Positions 1 to 9,601 of a stretch of 64,000 nucleotides of DNA are shown here, piece after piece; position 1 is the stretch's first letter; every line of letters begins with the position of its first letter. The stretch is from Ascarosepion bandense (taxonomy: Eukaryota > Mollusca > Cephalopoda > Sepiida > Sepiidae), in assembly GCA_037127315.1 (NCBI GenBank), contig JBBBDQ010000191.1, positions 16,353,001 to 16,417,000 on the forward strand, given 5' to 3'. Below the pieces are notes generated by a model. That model was not told the origin of the DNA, ran no database searches, and worked only from the letters and a program-made list of their open reading frames with translations. The position numbers were made by a program, and so were the translations under genes.

Positions 1-127
1 TGACAACCAATCTACTGCAAAAGTAAGGGAAACATGGTGTGGGAAAATCTTCTGCCCGGTTAGTCATGTCTCCAACGGGACATGTTCACCCAAGCGTATA
101 TCACGTATGGCACTTAACTGACTGATG
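1..127 (+). mobile_element. 3' part of cephalopod-type tRNA-derived SINE (SINE-A)
   Basis: Only the 3' body and tail are inside the window. It matches the same segment of the full-length copies at 37181-37487 and 53918-54222: the 'caatctactgc' block, the 'tcttctgcccgg' block, the hairpin 'catgtctc..gggacatg', and the tail 'acgtatggcacttaactgactga' around 103-127. The head lies off the left edge. Confidence 0.85.
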
Positions 128-733
128 ATTCCATCAGCTATGGAGCAAGAAATAGTCTTTGTATGGAGGAAAATCATTGTTTTTCTCAAAAAATTATTAA
201 AGGAATATTTACTAGCTAAAAATAAAACCATTCTTACAAATCAAAATATATTTCGGCTTTAAATAACACATAAAGGGTTAATAAACCATAAAAATCATTA
301 CTAAGTTGTTGACGACTTTGTCAATAAGAAAGGGAGACTGACTTAATTTTAAAAGAAATAAGTTTAAAATATGTCATTATTTGTTGGTTTTATTATTTTC
401 CTCAGATTTTTCTCGTCATCAATAACGGCCATTATGGATTGCATGCTTCGGTTTGAAAGTTACCTTTCGTCACCGGTGCGCTGACTGCTATTGGATCGTG
501 GATGAGATTAAATTAGACTGAAACGCGCTTTCTTAAAGAAATAGAATCTAAAACCGACAAAGTCGTTATTACATTTCGTATATTAATATCAATATATGTT
601 AATATCAATTCCCTTTACCAAATAATGATGGAGATTTGAAGTCTTGTAGAAATGTTCTTTAATAATTTTAGTTTCGAAAAAAAAAATTCCTATAAGTGTT
701 AATTCAGTTAATTGTTTGTTTTTTGGAATTGAT
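128..733. other. AT-rich DNA, nothing recognised
   Basis: No open frame with family resemblance, no tandem repeat and no copy elsewhere in the window was noticed. Homopolymer runs of A and T occur near 675-740. Confidence 0.5.
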
Positions 734-795
734 AGTTTTTTTTTTTATCATATCACCCCATGTTGGGTAGTAAAGCCACTAAGACACAAGGGTGT
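734..795 (-). mobile_element. LINE/SINE-B type 3' tail fragment
   Basis: The T-run followed by 'atcatatcacccc' is the reverse complement of the 'ggggtgatatgat-A(n)' terminus. The same terminus ends the CR1/Jockey-like LINEs and the SINE-B copies at 4850-5108 and 45300-45512. The 'ccactaagacacaagg' that follows is mirrored at 41100-41150. Confidence 0.5.
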
Positions 796-799
796 TCTT

Positions 800-1107
800 T
801 AGGTGCCGTGTCTTCAGGAAGTAGGCCTTCCACTTGCTCCTGTTTCTTGCCACTCTTAACATTTATCCTCTTGGTCTCTCTCCCTAACCCTACTCTGCCA
901 TCGACATGCTCAAGCCCATCAAGTATGTATCCCCCTATCTCTCTTTCCCTCTATTCCGTTCTATGAGTATTAGATTCCCTAAGCCTTCCTTCCTCATTAC
1001 ATTTCCCAGAAACCACAGCTGTCTATTCCTGATGCTAAGTATAAGTTTTTTTGTTTGTTTACATCTCCAAAACCCCGTCGTTGCTTACATGCTCATCTTT
1101 TCTTTAA
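800..1107 (-). mobile_element. RTE-like LINE 3' fragment, degenerate
   Basis: Read on the minus strand this is the end of an RTE-like polyprotein and its 3' terminus. The motif meaning 'FLGHxMRKEGLENLxL' lies near 960-1020 and the terminal block 'gtgccgtgtcttcaggaag' at 800-822. The same blocks occur at 2056-2590, 4295-4690, 24150-24490 and 53338-53885. Frames are broken and the copy is 5'-truncated, as usual for target-primed LINE copies. It is a dead fragment. Confidence 0.7.
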
Positions 1108-1136
1108 AGGTATTTGTCATTAAGTGAATGTAACGA

Positions 1137-1240
1137 TTCCGACTACAACTCGAACACTGCTCTTCAATTTTCTATTCCGAGCCGTTGTCCATTACACCAG
1201 TTGCACTTATCGATCACCTAGAAATTATCAGCAGCTTGCT
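1137..1240 (-). mobile_element. Divergent tRNA-headed SINE fragment, possibly of the 5S/tRNA type
   Basis: The reverse strand has a tRNA-like head: A-box-like 'tgtaatggacaacggctcgg' and a degraded B box near 1150. The sequence upstream of the head (1205-1235) weakly resembles the 5S C-box region seen at 5835-5884 and 53187-53300. This is too decayed to be sure. Confidence 0.3.
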
Positions 1241-1869
1241 TTATCTTTATTTTCCTAAAAAAAAAAAAGGTGGGGGGTAAAGCGGTTAACTCCACGACTT
1301 TTATTCTTACTCTTTTTTTTTTTTACTTATCCGACCTTAAACTTTTCACCTTCTTTCACTCAATTCTTCCACCTTCTCGGCGCCTGCGCATAGAACTAGA
1401 GCGGGAATGCTATAAGTACGAAGTGATTTTATCTGCTATATCCCTATTTCACTGTTTATCCTAAGAAACGAAGGAATATGAGACTTTGAAGAAAATATAT
1501 ATGACAAGTGCAAGGAAGACAGAAAAAAAATAACAATAAACACTTTTTTCATTACATAAAAAATCTAAGGCATGTGTTGCATATATGTATCCCTCCCCCA
1601 CTGGTGCTAACGTATAACCGTCATTGTTTCAATTTCAGAAGTAATAGATTATCTTGTTGAGATCTCAAAGTTTCTGAGAGATACGTTTTGATAACTAAAA
1701 GATAAGGCGTCAGAAAGAACGCCAATGCTGAATACTGTGTTCTCGTTGTGACCTCTGATCAACTGAGAATTCAAAATTAAGACTGACAGGAGACAAAAAC
1801 AAGAGAGATTTTATATGCATAGTCTTTTCTTTTCTGGGTTTGTAGAAAATGCAAATCTTCTACAAAAGT
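1241..1869. other. AT-rich DNA, nothing recognised
   Basis: A short pyrimidine-rich stretch lies at 1300-1375. No repeat partner and no supported gene were found. Confidence 0.45.
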
Positions 1870-2590
1870 TAGCAAGTGCAAGCGAGAAAAAAAGAACTAA
1901 GCATAAATTTCAAGAAAACTAAAAGTATGGACATCAGCAAAAAGACCCTAAAATGACAACTACAGGTTGGAGAAACTAAAATGAAATAAGTAAAGAAACT
2001 TAAATACCTGACAGGGGATAGGAAGTGCGACATTGAGATCCGAAGAAGCATTTGCATGGCTAAGGACGCATTTCAAGGGCTAAGCAGAGTACTGAAAAAC
2101 AGGAAAATCTTATTGGAAACAAAGAAGAGAGTTCTTGTTTGCTATGTGATATCCATCCTTCTATATGGCAGCGAATGTTGGACGATCTCCTCAAAGATAA
2201 AGAAGAGGCTCTACAAAAGGATGCTGAGTATACCATGGACTGGACACATGAGCAACGATGAGGTGTTGGAGAAGATGCAAACGAGAAGAAAACTTATACT
2301 TAACATGAGAAAGAGGCAGCTGAGGTTCCTGGGACACGTAATGAGGAAGGAGGGCCTGGAGAATCTAATACTCACATGATGGATAGAAAGAAAGAGAGAC
2401 AGAGGAAAGCAACGCGAGACATACTTGATAGGCTTGAGCAAATGGATGGCAGAGCGGGGTTTGAGAGAGATACTAAGAGGAAAGACAATAAGAGTGACAA
2501 GAGGCAGACAAATGGAAGTCCATGATCACCTACGTCTTGAAGGGACACGGCACATGAAATAGAAGAAGAAGAAAATCTTAAAAACACGGT
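1870..2590 (+). mobile_element. RTE-like LINE, C-terminal reverse-transcriptase region, dead copy
   Basis: The frame reads through the thumb and C-terminal region of an RTE-like non-LTR polyprotein. There is a 'KKLKYL' motif near 2000, 'IEIRRSICMAKDAFQ' at 2033-2077, 'YGSECWTISS' near 2165-2195, 'RRKLILNMRKRQLRFLGH' near 2285-2338, then the closing block 'aagggacacggcacatgaa' and a GAA-rich 3' end (2560-2590). The Y-G-S-E-C-W-T motif followed by a basic, tryptophan-containing helix is typical of the RTE clade C-terminus (BovB-like elements have an equivalent). No polymerase FADD box is present, so this is a 5'-truncated copy. A stop after the 'ENLILT' motif and a frameshift show decay. The clade is assigned by motif memory, not by alignment. 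Confidence 0.75.
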
Positions 2591-2829
2591 GAAGCAGCAT
2601 AATTACCCTATACAGTTGCTGGTTTTCCATATTAATTTAGCTTATGTGCTGATCTTTGTTTTAGATATAAACATTTTAGTCAGCCTCGCTATTTTACCGT
2701 CTCTCAGATTTGCAAGTTGAAAAACTGTGTTGCTAAATGATAAAGAAAAGACAAATGAAACTCGACGACGCTCAAACATGACTGGATGGAGCATCCAAGA
2801 AAAGGAGGACAAATTTTGCCTGAATTTTT

Positions 2830-3100
2830 AGTCAAATGCCATACGTGATGCACGCTTGGGCGATCATGTCTCGAAAGAGACATAACTGACTGGGTAGAAG
2901 ATTATCCCGCAGTAGGTTGCCAGCCAAGACTATAAAACTCAATCTATCTTTTTATTTAATCCATAACTGGGGGGAAAATACGGATTAATACCTTTCCCAC
3001 GGATATTTGTGCATAAGTTAATGCAAGGAATTCAACTGGAATTCGAACTCGGCTCTAATTTCTCGTTCCAAGCCGATACGCACTGCACCACAAAGCACAT
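2830..3100 (-). mobile_element. SINE-A copy
   Basis: Near full length but with an internal deletion: the second 'tttctgcggtagactgg' block is missing. The tail lies at 2830-2850 and the B box (reverse of 'ggaattcgaactcgg') at 3038-3052. The head ends in 'accacaaagcacat' at 3100. Confidence 0.85.
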
Positions 3101-3104
3101 TCAG

Positions 3105-3345
3105 ACGCTGAGTTATAATCATTTGCACTATTTATATTCGGACTACTGTCTCCATCTTTTTTGTCATCGCAACGTTTCATCCTTCCTCGGGTATATATCG
3201 ATCTGGGTAACCTGCAGTGAGTTCTGAACTAAACCTTTCATTTAATCTACGGAGGAGGGAGTTGTTCTCTTCTCGTTCCACTAATCATGTCTCGGGATAT
3301 CGTCTTGTTCTTATTTTTAGAACTGCTCAGTTATTGCACGCCCGT
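3105..3345 (-). mobile_element. Dispersed repeat P (Penelope-like 3' region), decayed
   Basis: This shares the order 'tttgcactatttatattcgg', 'ctccatctttttt', 'cgcaacgtttcatc', then 'taatctacggagg' with the better copy at 32395-32650 and with 33905-34080 and 39700-39850. Its nature is inferred from the association of such termini with Penelope-like elements. It has no coding part. Confidence 0.4.
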
Positions 3346-3540
3346 ATCTAGCTCAGGGATTGAACTCGCAAACATTATTTCACCAAATTCATGAACTAAC
3401 CCTTTAATTCATTAAGCTATTGTCCCGTAGATTAAATAAAGGGTTTAATTCAAAATTCACTGCAGTTTACTCCAAATCAATCCGGGGGTCCACCGTTGTG
3501 GTAACAACAACAAAAACAAAGAAAACAGACCAAATATCGT

Positions 3541-3744
3541 TCAGTTAAGTACCATACGTGATACACGCTTGGACGAAAAGAGACATGACTGACTGGACAA
3601 GATTTTCCGCGTAATAGTTGCTAACTAAGGCTATACTCAATCTGTCCTGTTATCTAACCTATAGCTAGAGAGAAGAGACGTATTAATATCTTCCCCAATA
3701 TATTTGCGATATTTGTGCATAAGTGAATGCAATTAATTCAACCA
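3541..3744 (-). mobile_element. SINE-A copy lacking the tRNA head
   Basis: Tail and body are recognisable ('gttaagtaccatacgtgatac' at about 3544-3564, 'taatatcttcccca' at 3686-3699). The copy stops at 'gcaattaattcaacc' just before the B box and abuts gypsy gag-like sequence. Confidence 0.75.
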
Positions 3745-3749
3745 AACCA

Positions 3750-4027
3750 CAAGTGAAAAATATTAGAATGTCTACAGAATGGCAGAATGAGTTTAGAAGC
3801 AAGCGTCGAGTTTTTGCAACAATTAGAGTTGATTAGAAAATTTATTCAACCAAACGAAGAATTCTAGATATAAAAGACTAGCACGATCCAATGCATAATT
3901 AAGTGTAGATATTGTGGAAAAAATCACGAGAGAGACAAGTACATATGTTCAGCTCTAAGAATAGGTTCAAATTGCAAAAAAAGGAAATCATTTTCAGAAC
4001 GTATGCAAATACGAAAAGCAAATAAAA
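3750..4027 (+). mobile_element. Ty3/gypsy-like gag C-terminus with zinc-knuckle remnant
   Basis: Around 3902-4020 one frame reads a retroviral-type zinc-knuckle region: 'CRYCGKNH' followed by 'ERDKYIC' and 'NCKKRKSFSERMQIRKA'. The C-x2-C-x4-H spacing of the first knuckle is intact and the second is decayed. The stretch immediately before 4028 recurs at 9436-9475 in the larger gypsy relic, and that relic continues into an aspartic-protease frame. Here the frame is broken by a LINE insertion (next entry) and picks up again after it. No LTR is visible. Confidence 0.6.
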
Positions 4028-4685
4028 AAAGTATAAAAAAGAGCAGCCCAAAGTGCCAAATACAGGTGGGGGATGTTAAATCAGTTTAAATATCTGGGAA
4101 GTGTTCTAACAGAAGACGGAAAGTGCAATACAGAGATCCGAAGGCGAATTGGCATGGCGAAGAACGCGTTCCAGAAGCTGAGCAAAGTATTAAGAGACAG
4201 GAAAATTTCGCTAGAAAGAAAGAAGAGAGTACTGGATTGTTATGTGATGCCTGTTCTTCAATATGACTTCGAATGCTGGACAATATCATCATAGATGAAG
4301 GAAAAACTTGAAGCAACTGAAATGTGGTTCTACAGAAGGATGCTGCGGATATCGTGGACTGAGCATGTGAGCAATGACGAGGTATTGGAAAGAATGGAAA
4401 CAAAAAGAAAGTTAATATTGAGCATCAGGAAGAGACAACTGAAGTGCCTGGGACATGCAATGAGGAAGGAGGGCTTGGAGAACCTGATACTAACAGGTCA
4501 TATAGAGAGAATAAGAGACAGAGAAAAGCAGCAGATAACATATTTGAAGGGCCTGAGCAGGTGGATGACAGAACGGGGGCTGCGAGACGTTACAGGAGAA
4601 AGAGCCACCAGGAACAGGGAGACGTGGAAGGCCATGATCGCCTACGTCCTGAAAGGACAAGGCACATGGAAAAAGAAAAGAAAAT
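4028..4685 (+). mobile_element. RTE-like LINE 3' fragment inserted in gypsy gag; best-preserved RTE C-terminus in the window
   Basis: After 'KCQIQVG' near 4055 the frame gives 'FKYLGSVLTEDGKCNTEIRR' (4085-4144), a helix 'MAKNAFQKLSKVLRDRKIS', the 'ECWTISS' motif near 4270, one in-frame stop at 4292, then about 140 open codons from 4295. These carry 'WFYRRMLRISWTEHVSNDEV', 'RKRQLKCLGHAMRKEG' and the closing 'WKAMIAYVLKGQGTW'. This is the region C-terminal to the reverse transcriptase of RTE-type elements. The endonuclease and polymerase domains are absent because the copy is 5'-truncated. The related gypsy copy at 9436-9567 shows the uninterrupted sequence, which places the insertion between about 4020-4030 and 4680-4690. 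Confidence 0.75.
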
Positions 4686-4772
4686 CCCCCTCGAAGAAGC
4701 TGAAATATCTACAATGAATACACAAAAACGAGGTAGAGAAAAAATAAGGATAAATTGTTTAAGTATTTAAAA
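4686..4772 (+). mobile_element. Gypsy gag-pol continuation after the LINE insertion
   Basis: The block 'gaaatatctacaatgaatac' through 'ttaagtatttaaaat' matches 9490-9567, where it runs straight on from the zinc-knuckle remnant toward the protease. It is cut off at 4773 by a SINE head. Confidence 0.6.
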
Positions 4773-4824
4773 TTAATTTGAACTCGGCTCTCCGATATCC
4801 ACTGTCCCACAACGCACAGCTGAA
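4773..4824 (-). mobile_element. SINE-A head fragment
   Basis: Only the reversed tRNA head remains: 'tttgaactcggctctccg', 'gatatccactgtcccacaac' and 'gcacagc'. Confidence 0.6.
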
Positions 4825-4849
4825 TATAAACTGGCTAAATAATAGTTGA

Positions 4850-5108
4850 TTTACTAGGCGCTGCTCAGAGGTGGCACAAGGCCGACGGTATGGGGTACCC
4901 AGTGAGGGTCGAACTCACTAGATCTATCTATCGCCCGGTTCACACTCCACCCACGTTTATTGAACAGGTTAAGAGGCTCATCCCTTGTTCCCTGTTTAGG
5001 ATGTGGTTTTCGGCTTTCTCTTTTCCAATTTTTTTCACTATTACGTAGCCCCATGCACATCAGTGGCGTTACAACCTTGCTCGGGGTGATACGATTAAAA
5101 CAAAAAAC
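4850..5108 (+). mobile_element. SINE-B copy with LINE-like 3' tail
   Basis: The first part (4866-4935) contains 'gtggcacaaggcc' and 'gggtcgaactcactagatc', a reversed tRNA B-box region. The second part (4945-5100) is the SINE-B body, from 'tattgaacaggttaagagg' to the terminus 'ctcggggtgatacgattaaaa'. The body is repeated at 45335-45512 (+), 37808-37982 (-), 35300-35425 (-) and 61932-62100 (+). The terminus is like that of the LINEs at 17509-17976 and 57068-58742. Confidence 0.7.
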
Positions 5109-5136
5109 CTACTCAGTTTTAACAGGTTCTAGAGAG

Positions 5137-5442
5137 TCAGTCAGTTAAGTGCCATACGTGATACACGCTTAGGCGATCATGTCTCGAAAGAGACGTGACT
5201 GACTGGGCAGAAGATTATCCCGCACTAGGTTGCCATTGCTTTCTGTGGTAGACTGGTTGCCGACCAAGGCTATAGAACCCAATCTGTCCTGTTATTTAAC
5301 CCATAACTGTAAGGAAGAGACAGATTAATACCTTTCCCAAGGTTATTTGCGCGTAAGTGAATACAATGGATTCAACTGGAATTCGAACTCGGCTTCCCGG
5401 TTTCACATTCCGAGCCGATATCCACTGTACCACGACGCACAT
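5137..5442 (-). mobile_element. SINE-A, full length
   Basis: It runs from the tail 'tcagtcagttaagtgccata' to the reversed head 'tatccactgtaccacgacgc'. B box (reversed) lies around 5376-5390. About 305 bp with all body blocks present. Confidence 0.92.
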
Positions 5443-5451
5443 CCAGAGAGA

Positions 5452-5560
5452 CAAAGCCGAAAGTACAGTGTACTTGGTGAAGATCGAACTTATTCAAAGT
5501 TTCTAGAGAGTCAAGCTTGCTAACCATTTCACCATGTCGGGATGCCTAAATGGGTTAGAT
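5452..5560 (-). mobile_element. tRNA-headed SINE fragment (SINE-C type)
   Basis: The minus strand reads 'tggtgaaatggttagcaagc' (A box), then 'aagttcgatcttcacc' (B box). Similar reversed heads sit at 7700-7765, 12720-12840, 16995-17100 and 36030-36135. Only the head and a short flank are recognisable. Confidence 0.5.
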
Positions 5561-5825
5561 CATAGTATCTGTCCGAATAATTCGTAGAATAATGAATTCC
5601 AGCAAGAAGCATTCCTTATTCGTCTACTATTTTGTAATACGTATGGTTGATTCAGACGAATAGCGAGTTGCTACAGTATTAACTGTCTAGCATAAGTTTA
5701 CAAATTACATGCTCGTCCCATTTTTATGTACCGTATTCTTTTAACGTGTCCACATATTTCTTTTTACCTTACGGACATATCACGTTAAAACACAATTTCC
5801 CGCACGATTACCAAAACCGAGCAAA

Positions 5826-6050
5826 GACTAATCTAGTTAGTACCTAGATTGGGTGACCGCTTGGGAATGCTAGGTGTTGTAAGCTTAGATGTGCGAGTGG
5901 TGTAATGACTAACGGCACAGGATTTGAAATCGGAGAACCGAGTTCCAATTCCAATCGAGTTCATTGTATTCTCTCACGTGCAGAAACCTTTGGGAAAGAT
6001 CTGAATCCACTTCCCCCACAGCTAAGTATGAATTAGCTGATCTTATATCA
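5826..6050 (+). mobile_element. Composite SINE: 5S rRNA 3' half + tRNA-like head + SINE-A-like body
   Basis: 5835-5884 matches the 3' half of animal 5S rRNA: 'gttagtacctagattggg', 'tgaccgcttgggaatgc', 'taggtgttgtaagc', including the C-box area. It runs directly into a tRNA-like unit with A box 'gagtggtgtaatgactaacgg' (about 5893-5913) and B box 'gagttccaattcc' (5939-5951). A degraded SINE body follows: 'cctttgggaaagatctgaa' near 5987-6005. The same order appears at 53030-53300 on the other strand. Confidence 0.7.
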
Positions 6051-6380
6051 GTAAATCATTATTATGCTCGGACTAAATTCTTACAATCTAAAAATATTTT
6101 ATGACTTTAAAAAAACTTGCAAAAGGTCGATAAGTCGTAAAAACAAGTCAATAAAAATACTTATTATTTCTTGTTGCTCTAAGCAACGTGTGACACGATA
6201 ACTAGGCATATATGTATTTTATTATAATAGATTAAAATAGAAAATAGATTAGAATAGAAAATAGTTTAAAAACATGTTTAACAAAAGTGAAAAAGAAGAG
6301 GAAAAAATAAATAAATAAACGCTTTTTCTTTTATGAGGAAAATTGTCCTCCGGTAAATATTTGACTCAGTGATAAAGTTC
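6051..6380. other. AT-rich DNA, nothing recognised
   Basis: Short direct repeats of 'agaatagaaaatag' occur near 6220-6265. There is no gene or repeat partner. Confidence 0.45.
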
Positions 6381-6940
6381 AGCAGGTAGGTTTTCGATGA
6401 CCCGGTCAAAGGCTGTCCTTTACTGTATCTTGACCACACATTAAGCCTTTTCCGGCGGAAGCCTTATTAAGATAAAAAAAAAGATAACTGAAATTTCAGA
6501 CTTACAGTCGCCGGTTTTTGTCACCAGTGGTCTAAAGCATTTCCGGATTTCCGGATTTCCGGTCAATTTTGGATAAATTCAGGTAATTTTTCCGAGTCAG
6601 TAAGTTAAGTCAGAGAAAGTTAAGAGAGGAGTCCCGCCGGGTGCGAGCTTGAAGTAAGAATCTCCGTTCGTCTTGCTTCGTTCAGTTTGGGTTTGTTGAT
6701 CTCCATTAATTGGAGTTAGAGCTGTGTGTCACATTCGCCTGGCCCAACCGACAAGGCTAACTCTAAACGAATAAAGCATCCTTTTCAACTCATCCAAGTT
6801 GTGGAAGTTCGTTCCTTATAGTCAATCTTGTACCCCCAGCTGTCCGGCCGACATTTTCAACAAACTCCCGGCAAAATCACAGCGTGGAGAACGACCGCCG
6901 GAGAAAATTGTTCGGACGGTCCAGTGGGGTGTTACAAAGG
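6381..6940 (+). mobile_element. Possible solo LTR
   Basis: An island less AT-rich than its flanks has a polyadenylation signal 'aataaa' at 6770-6775. A GC-rich segment follows and ends near 'gtggggtgttaca' (6924-6936), a plausible LTR end. A 60-bp stretch near 6540-6570 has an 'tccggatttccgg' direct repeat. No second copy exists in the window and neither the left end nor a target duplication could be fixed. A promoter-proximal host segment is an alternative. Confidence 0.3.
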
Positions 6941-7034
6941 TTTTACATTCTAATTTTACTTTAACTCCGCTCTATACTCCATTTAGACAATCTCATTAGG
7001 AGGTTACTTGTTGTTCCTCTCTACTCCTACTTTA

Positions 7035-7115
7035 TTAATATTATCCTGTTAGTGTCAGATTTTCCAAGCCTCCTTTCCTTTTGCTTTCTGATTTTAAATA
7101 TGTATTCTTCTGATT
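7035..7115 (-). mobile_element. RTE-like LINE scrap
   Basis: 'cctgttagtgtcagattttc' and 'caagcctcctttcctt' parallel 53526-53563 in the RTE copy at 53338-53885 on the same strand. Confidence 0.45.
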
Positions 7116-7128
7116 CTCATATCTCGAT

Positions 7129-7434
7129 TCAGTCAGTTAAGTGCCATACGTGATACACGCTTGGGCGTTCATGTCTCGAAAGAGACATGACTGACTGGGC
7201 AGAAGATTATCCCGCAGTAGGTTGCCATTGCTTTCTGCGGTAGACTGGTTGCCGACCAAGGCTATAGAACTCAATCTGTCCTACTATTTAACTCATAACT
7301 GGAAGGAAGAGACGGATTAATACCTTTCCCAAGGTTATTTGCGCGTAAGTGAATACAATGGATTCAACTGGAATTCGAACTCGGTTCCCCGGTTTCTCGT
7401 TCCGAGCTGATATCCACTGTACCACAATGCACAT
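7129..7434 (-). mobile_element. SINE-A, full length
   Basis: A complete copy from tail (7129-7155) to reversed head (7410-7434). It is very similar to the copies at 5137 and 23768, including the 'tttctgcggtagactgg' block and 'gcgcgtaagtgaatacaatgg'. Confidence 0.92.
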
Positions 7435-7699
7435 ATTGCTTTGCCCAATTTTTTCAGTTGTAAGAAAATTGTACATTTGCTACCGTACAGGAGGATAGAC
7501 TCTTCAGACTGTTCTAACTTTCCAGGTGGTTTCTTTTCCTCTGGTGCACGCGTTGTGAATTTGATCGCGCAAAATGAAAAGAAACCACTTGGAAAAAGAA
7601 CTATTCTACGAGATTAAGTTTTAACCTCCACTTATTTTGACATACCCAGAATTAATCCGTTCATCGATCTTCAAGGTGTTAATAATAATTGTCTCTTAA

Positions 7700-7765
7700 T
7701 CTTGTCTTAGTTTGGCACAAGGACAGAAAAGTGGAGAACCTAGTAAGGATTGAGCATACTAAAAT
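7700..7765 (-). mobile_element. SINE-C type head fragment
   Basis: 'tttggcacaaggacag' followed by 'ggagaacctagtaaggattg' parallels 4866-4912 and 17020-17060. Confidence 0.35.
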
Positions 7766-7852
7766 AATAATGCGAAACTCACTTTCTAATAAGTATTTCA
7801 TGGCGAGATGTCCCTTTTTCATTTTTGCCCAAGACAGTCAACTATTTTATCA

Positions 7853-7918
7853 ATCAGTCAGTTAATTGCTGTACGTGATATACGCATGGGCGATCATGTC
7901 TCTTTCGAGAAATGACTG
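7853..7918 (-). mobile_element. SINE-A tail fragment
   Basis: Only the tail and the small hairpin block are kept: 'caatcagtcagttaattgc' to 'tctttcgagaaatgactga'. Confidence 0.7.
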
Positions 7919-9180
7919 AAAAAGTAGCTTATTTTATAAATGCCTATCATTCTTACTTTGGTACAGCACATTGCTAAATGTAGTGAGAAGACTGTTTTGC
8001 ACCAATTTTCTAAATATGGAGACTTACCTGCTCGGCATAAAAATTCAACAATTGAAATCCTTGCTTTTACTTGTCCATGTCCCTGGGTGAAATGCGTAAT
8101 TATCAAAGGCTTATAACCTCGCGTTCGGAATAAAATTGATTTTTTTTTTCCGACCGAGCGAGTGTTATTTCATCCCCGGCGTTTATTTTATTATTTCCTC
8201 ATCACGTATCTATTTTCCCAACCTCCTCTCTTTCATTTTTCTTTCGAAAACAAATTGTTGTTACTCATGACTTTTCTGACGTTAATTTACCTTCACTCAC
8301 ATGTCTGAAGCTGTCAATCAAAATTTACCACACACCACAATTCTAGTAAAATTTTATATCTTCAGTTAGTAAATGACTTGATTAATTGGATAACAATTTT
8401 AGGAAAACGAAAGTGACAGTGAAAAATACTCTTTACTTCTTGGTTTTGTTTAGCAGCATATCACCGTCTATGGATTATTTAATGCATAAATATAAATATT
8501 TTGTATGGAATTTTACGGTTTCAGTTCCATATGTTTGAAACGGAACTTTATGCATTCACCTACAAATGTTTTTACCATACCGTTATACTTTCAGGGTAAA
8601 CGTATGTTTTCTTTGTATTTATATATATATATAGTTTGTAGATGATTCAAATGGATTTTTTGGAATTTTACTATAAAAATGTATTTTCATATTTCGTTTA
8701 GAGTTACATTGTTGATTATTTATATGAAAATGTAATGTTGCTGAATATTTTATAAAAATATATTTTTATACTTTCATTGTTTTGATTTGTGTTTCGAGGC
8801 TCACTATTTTCGCATAGCTGGGGCACTAACAAATGCTACCATCCAGGGTCAGGATGAACATAAAAACAACAACAGCAGTTAAGAGGTGCGTTGTATCGTA
8901 TGCAAAGTATTAAGTATAGAGAATAACTGCAGGGGTAAGAAACAGAAAAACCGGTTGTTACAAAGAACACGGAGAGCTGTGTTATGACTACCACTACACA
9001 CAAGGAGATGTGAAACATAACAATGGTGTCGCCGATGGGATCCTTGAATCCACTGAATGACACAGAACACATAGAAACATGGATAAGAACTTTTGCTGCG
9101 TTTAGAAGAATAAAAAGAATTTGAGAGACACAAAGGCCGACGGAGGAGAAAACGAGATAACTGATTTATTTATTGTTACA
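7919..9180. other. Unassigned single-copy DNA
   Basis: 7919-8820 is AT-rich with a small (TA)n at 8621-8632. 8820-9180 is less AT-rich, gives no family-like reading frame and ends where gypsy gag begins. A truncated 5' part of the gypsy element or an unrelated insertion is possible for 8820-9180. Confidence 0.35.
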
Positions 9181-9184
9181 GTTG

Positions 9185-9601
9185 GGTGCGAAGCCGTGAA
9201 GAAAATTTCGACAATGCGTTACGCGATCAATTTAGAAAAAATAACATTTGAAGAAAATGTGAAAATTATATAAAAAAAAAAAAAATATCGCTGAAAGAAC
9301 CAAGTTTTAGAATCAAGACAAGCAGCAAATAAGTCCATTATACAATACTTACATAGATTGAAAGAACGAGCCAAGTATTGTGAATTTGAAAAATTGGGAG
9401 CACAGAAAATGATTATAGAGGGTGAATTATTTCTTCTTCAGAACGTATGCAAATAGGAAGAGCAAATAAAAAAATGTAAAATCCTCCTCGAAGATGAAAT
9501 ATTTACAATGAATACACAAAAACGAGGGAGAGAAAAAGTAAGGATAAATGGCCAAGTATTTAAAATGCAAGTTGGTACAGTCAGGGAAGTTACGCATTTT
9601 A
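9185..9601 (+). mobile_element. Ty3/gypsy-like element, gag to protease start (decayed)
   Basis: A frame near 9195-9230 reads 'NFDNALRDQF', a motif of gypsy-type gag. From 9436 the sequence parallels the second gypsy gag copy at 3990-4027 plus 4686-4772. At 9540-9601 a frame corresponding to the start of the retropepsin domain is visible ('VRING', then a 'KMQV' strand). The catalytic D-[ST]-G triad is mutated at its aspartate. The zinc-knuckle region appears partly deleted. The reading frame is cut at 9601 by a mariner insertion and resumes at 10271. Confidence 0.65.

Noticed and set aside
7129..7434. CRISPR-like or regulatory palindrome in the 'catgtctcgaaagagacatg' blocks
   Set aside because: It is the conserved internal hairpin of SINE-A present in every copy, not an array.
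9160..9180. Primer-binding site and 5' LTR boundary ahead of gypsy gag
   Set aside because: 'ttgggtgcgaagcc' looks tempting, but the adjoining gag starts in mid-protein and no LTR copy exists downstream.
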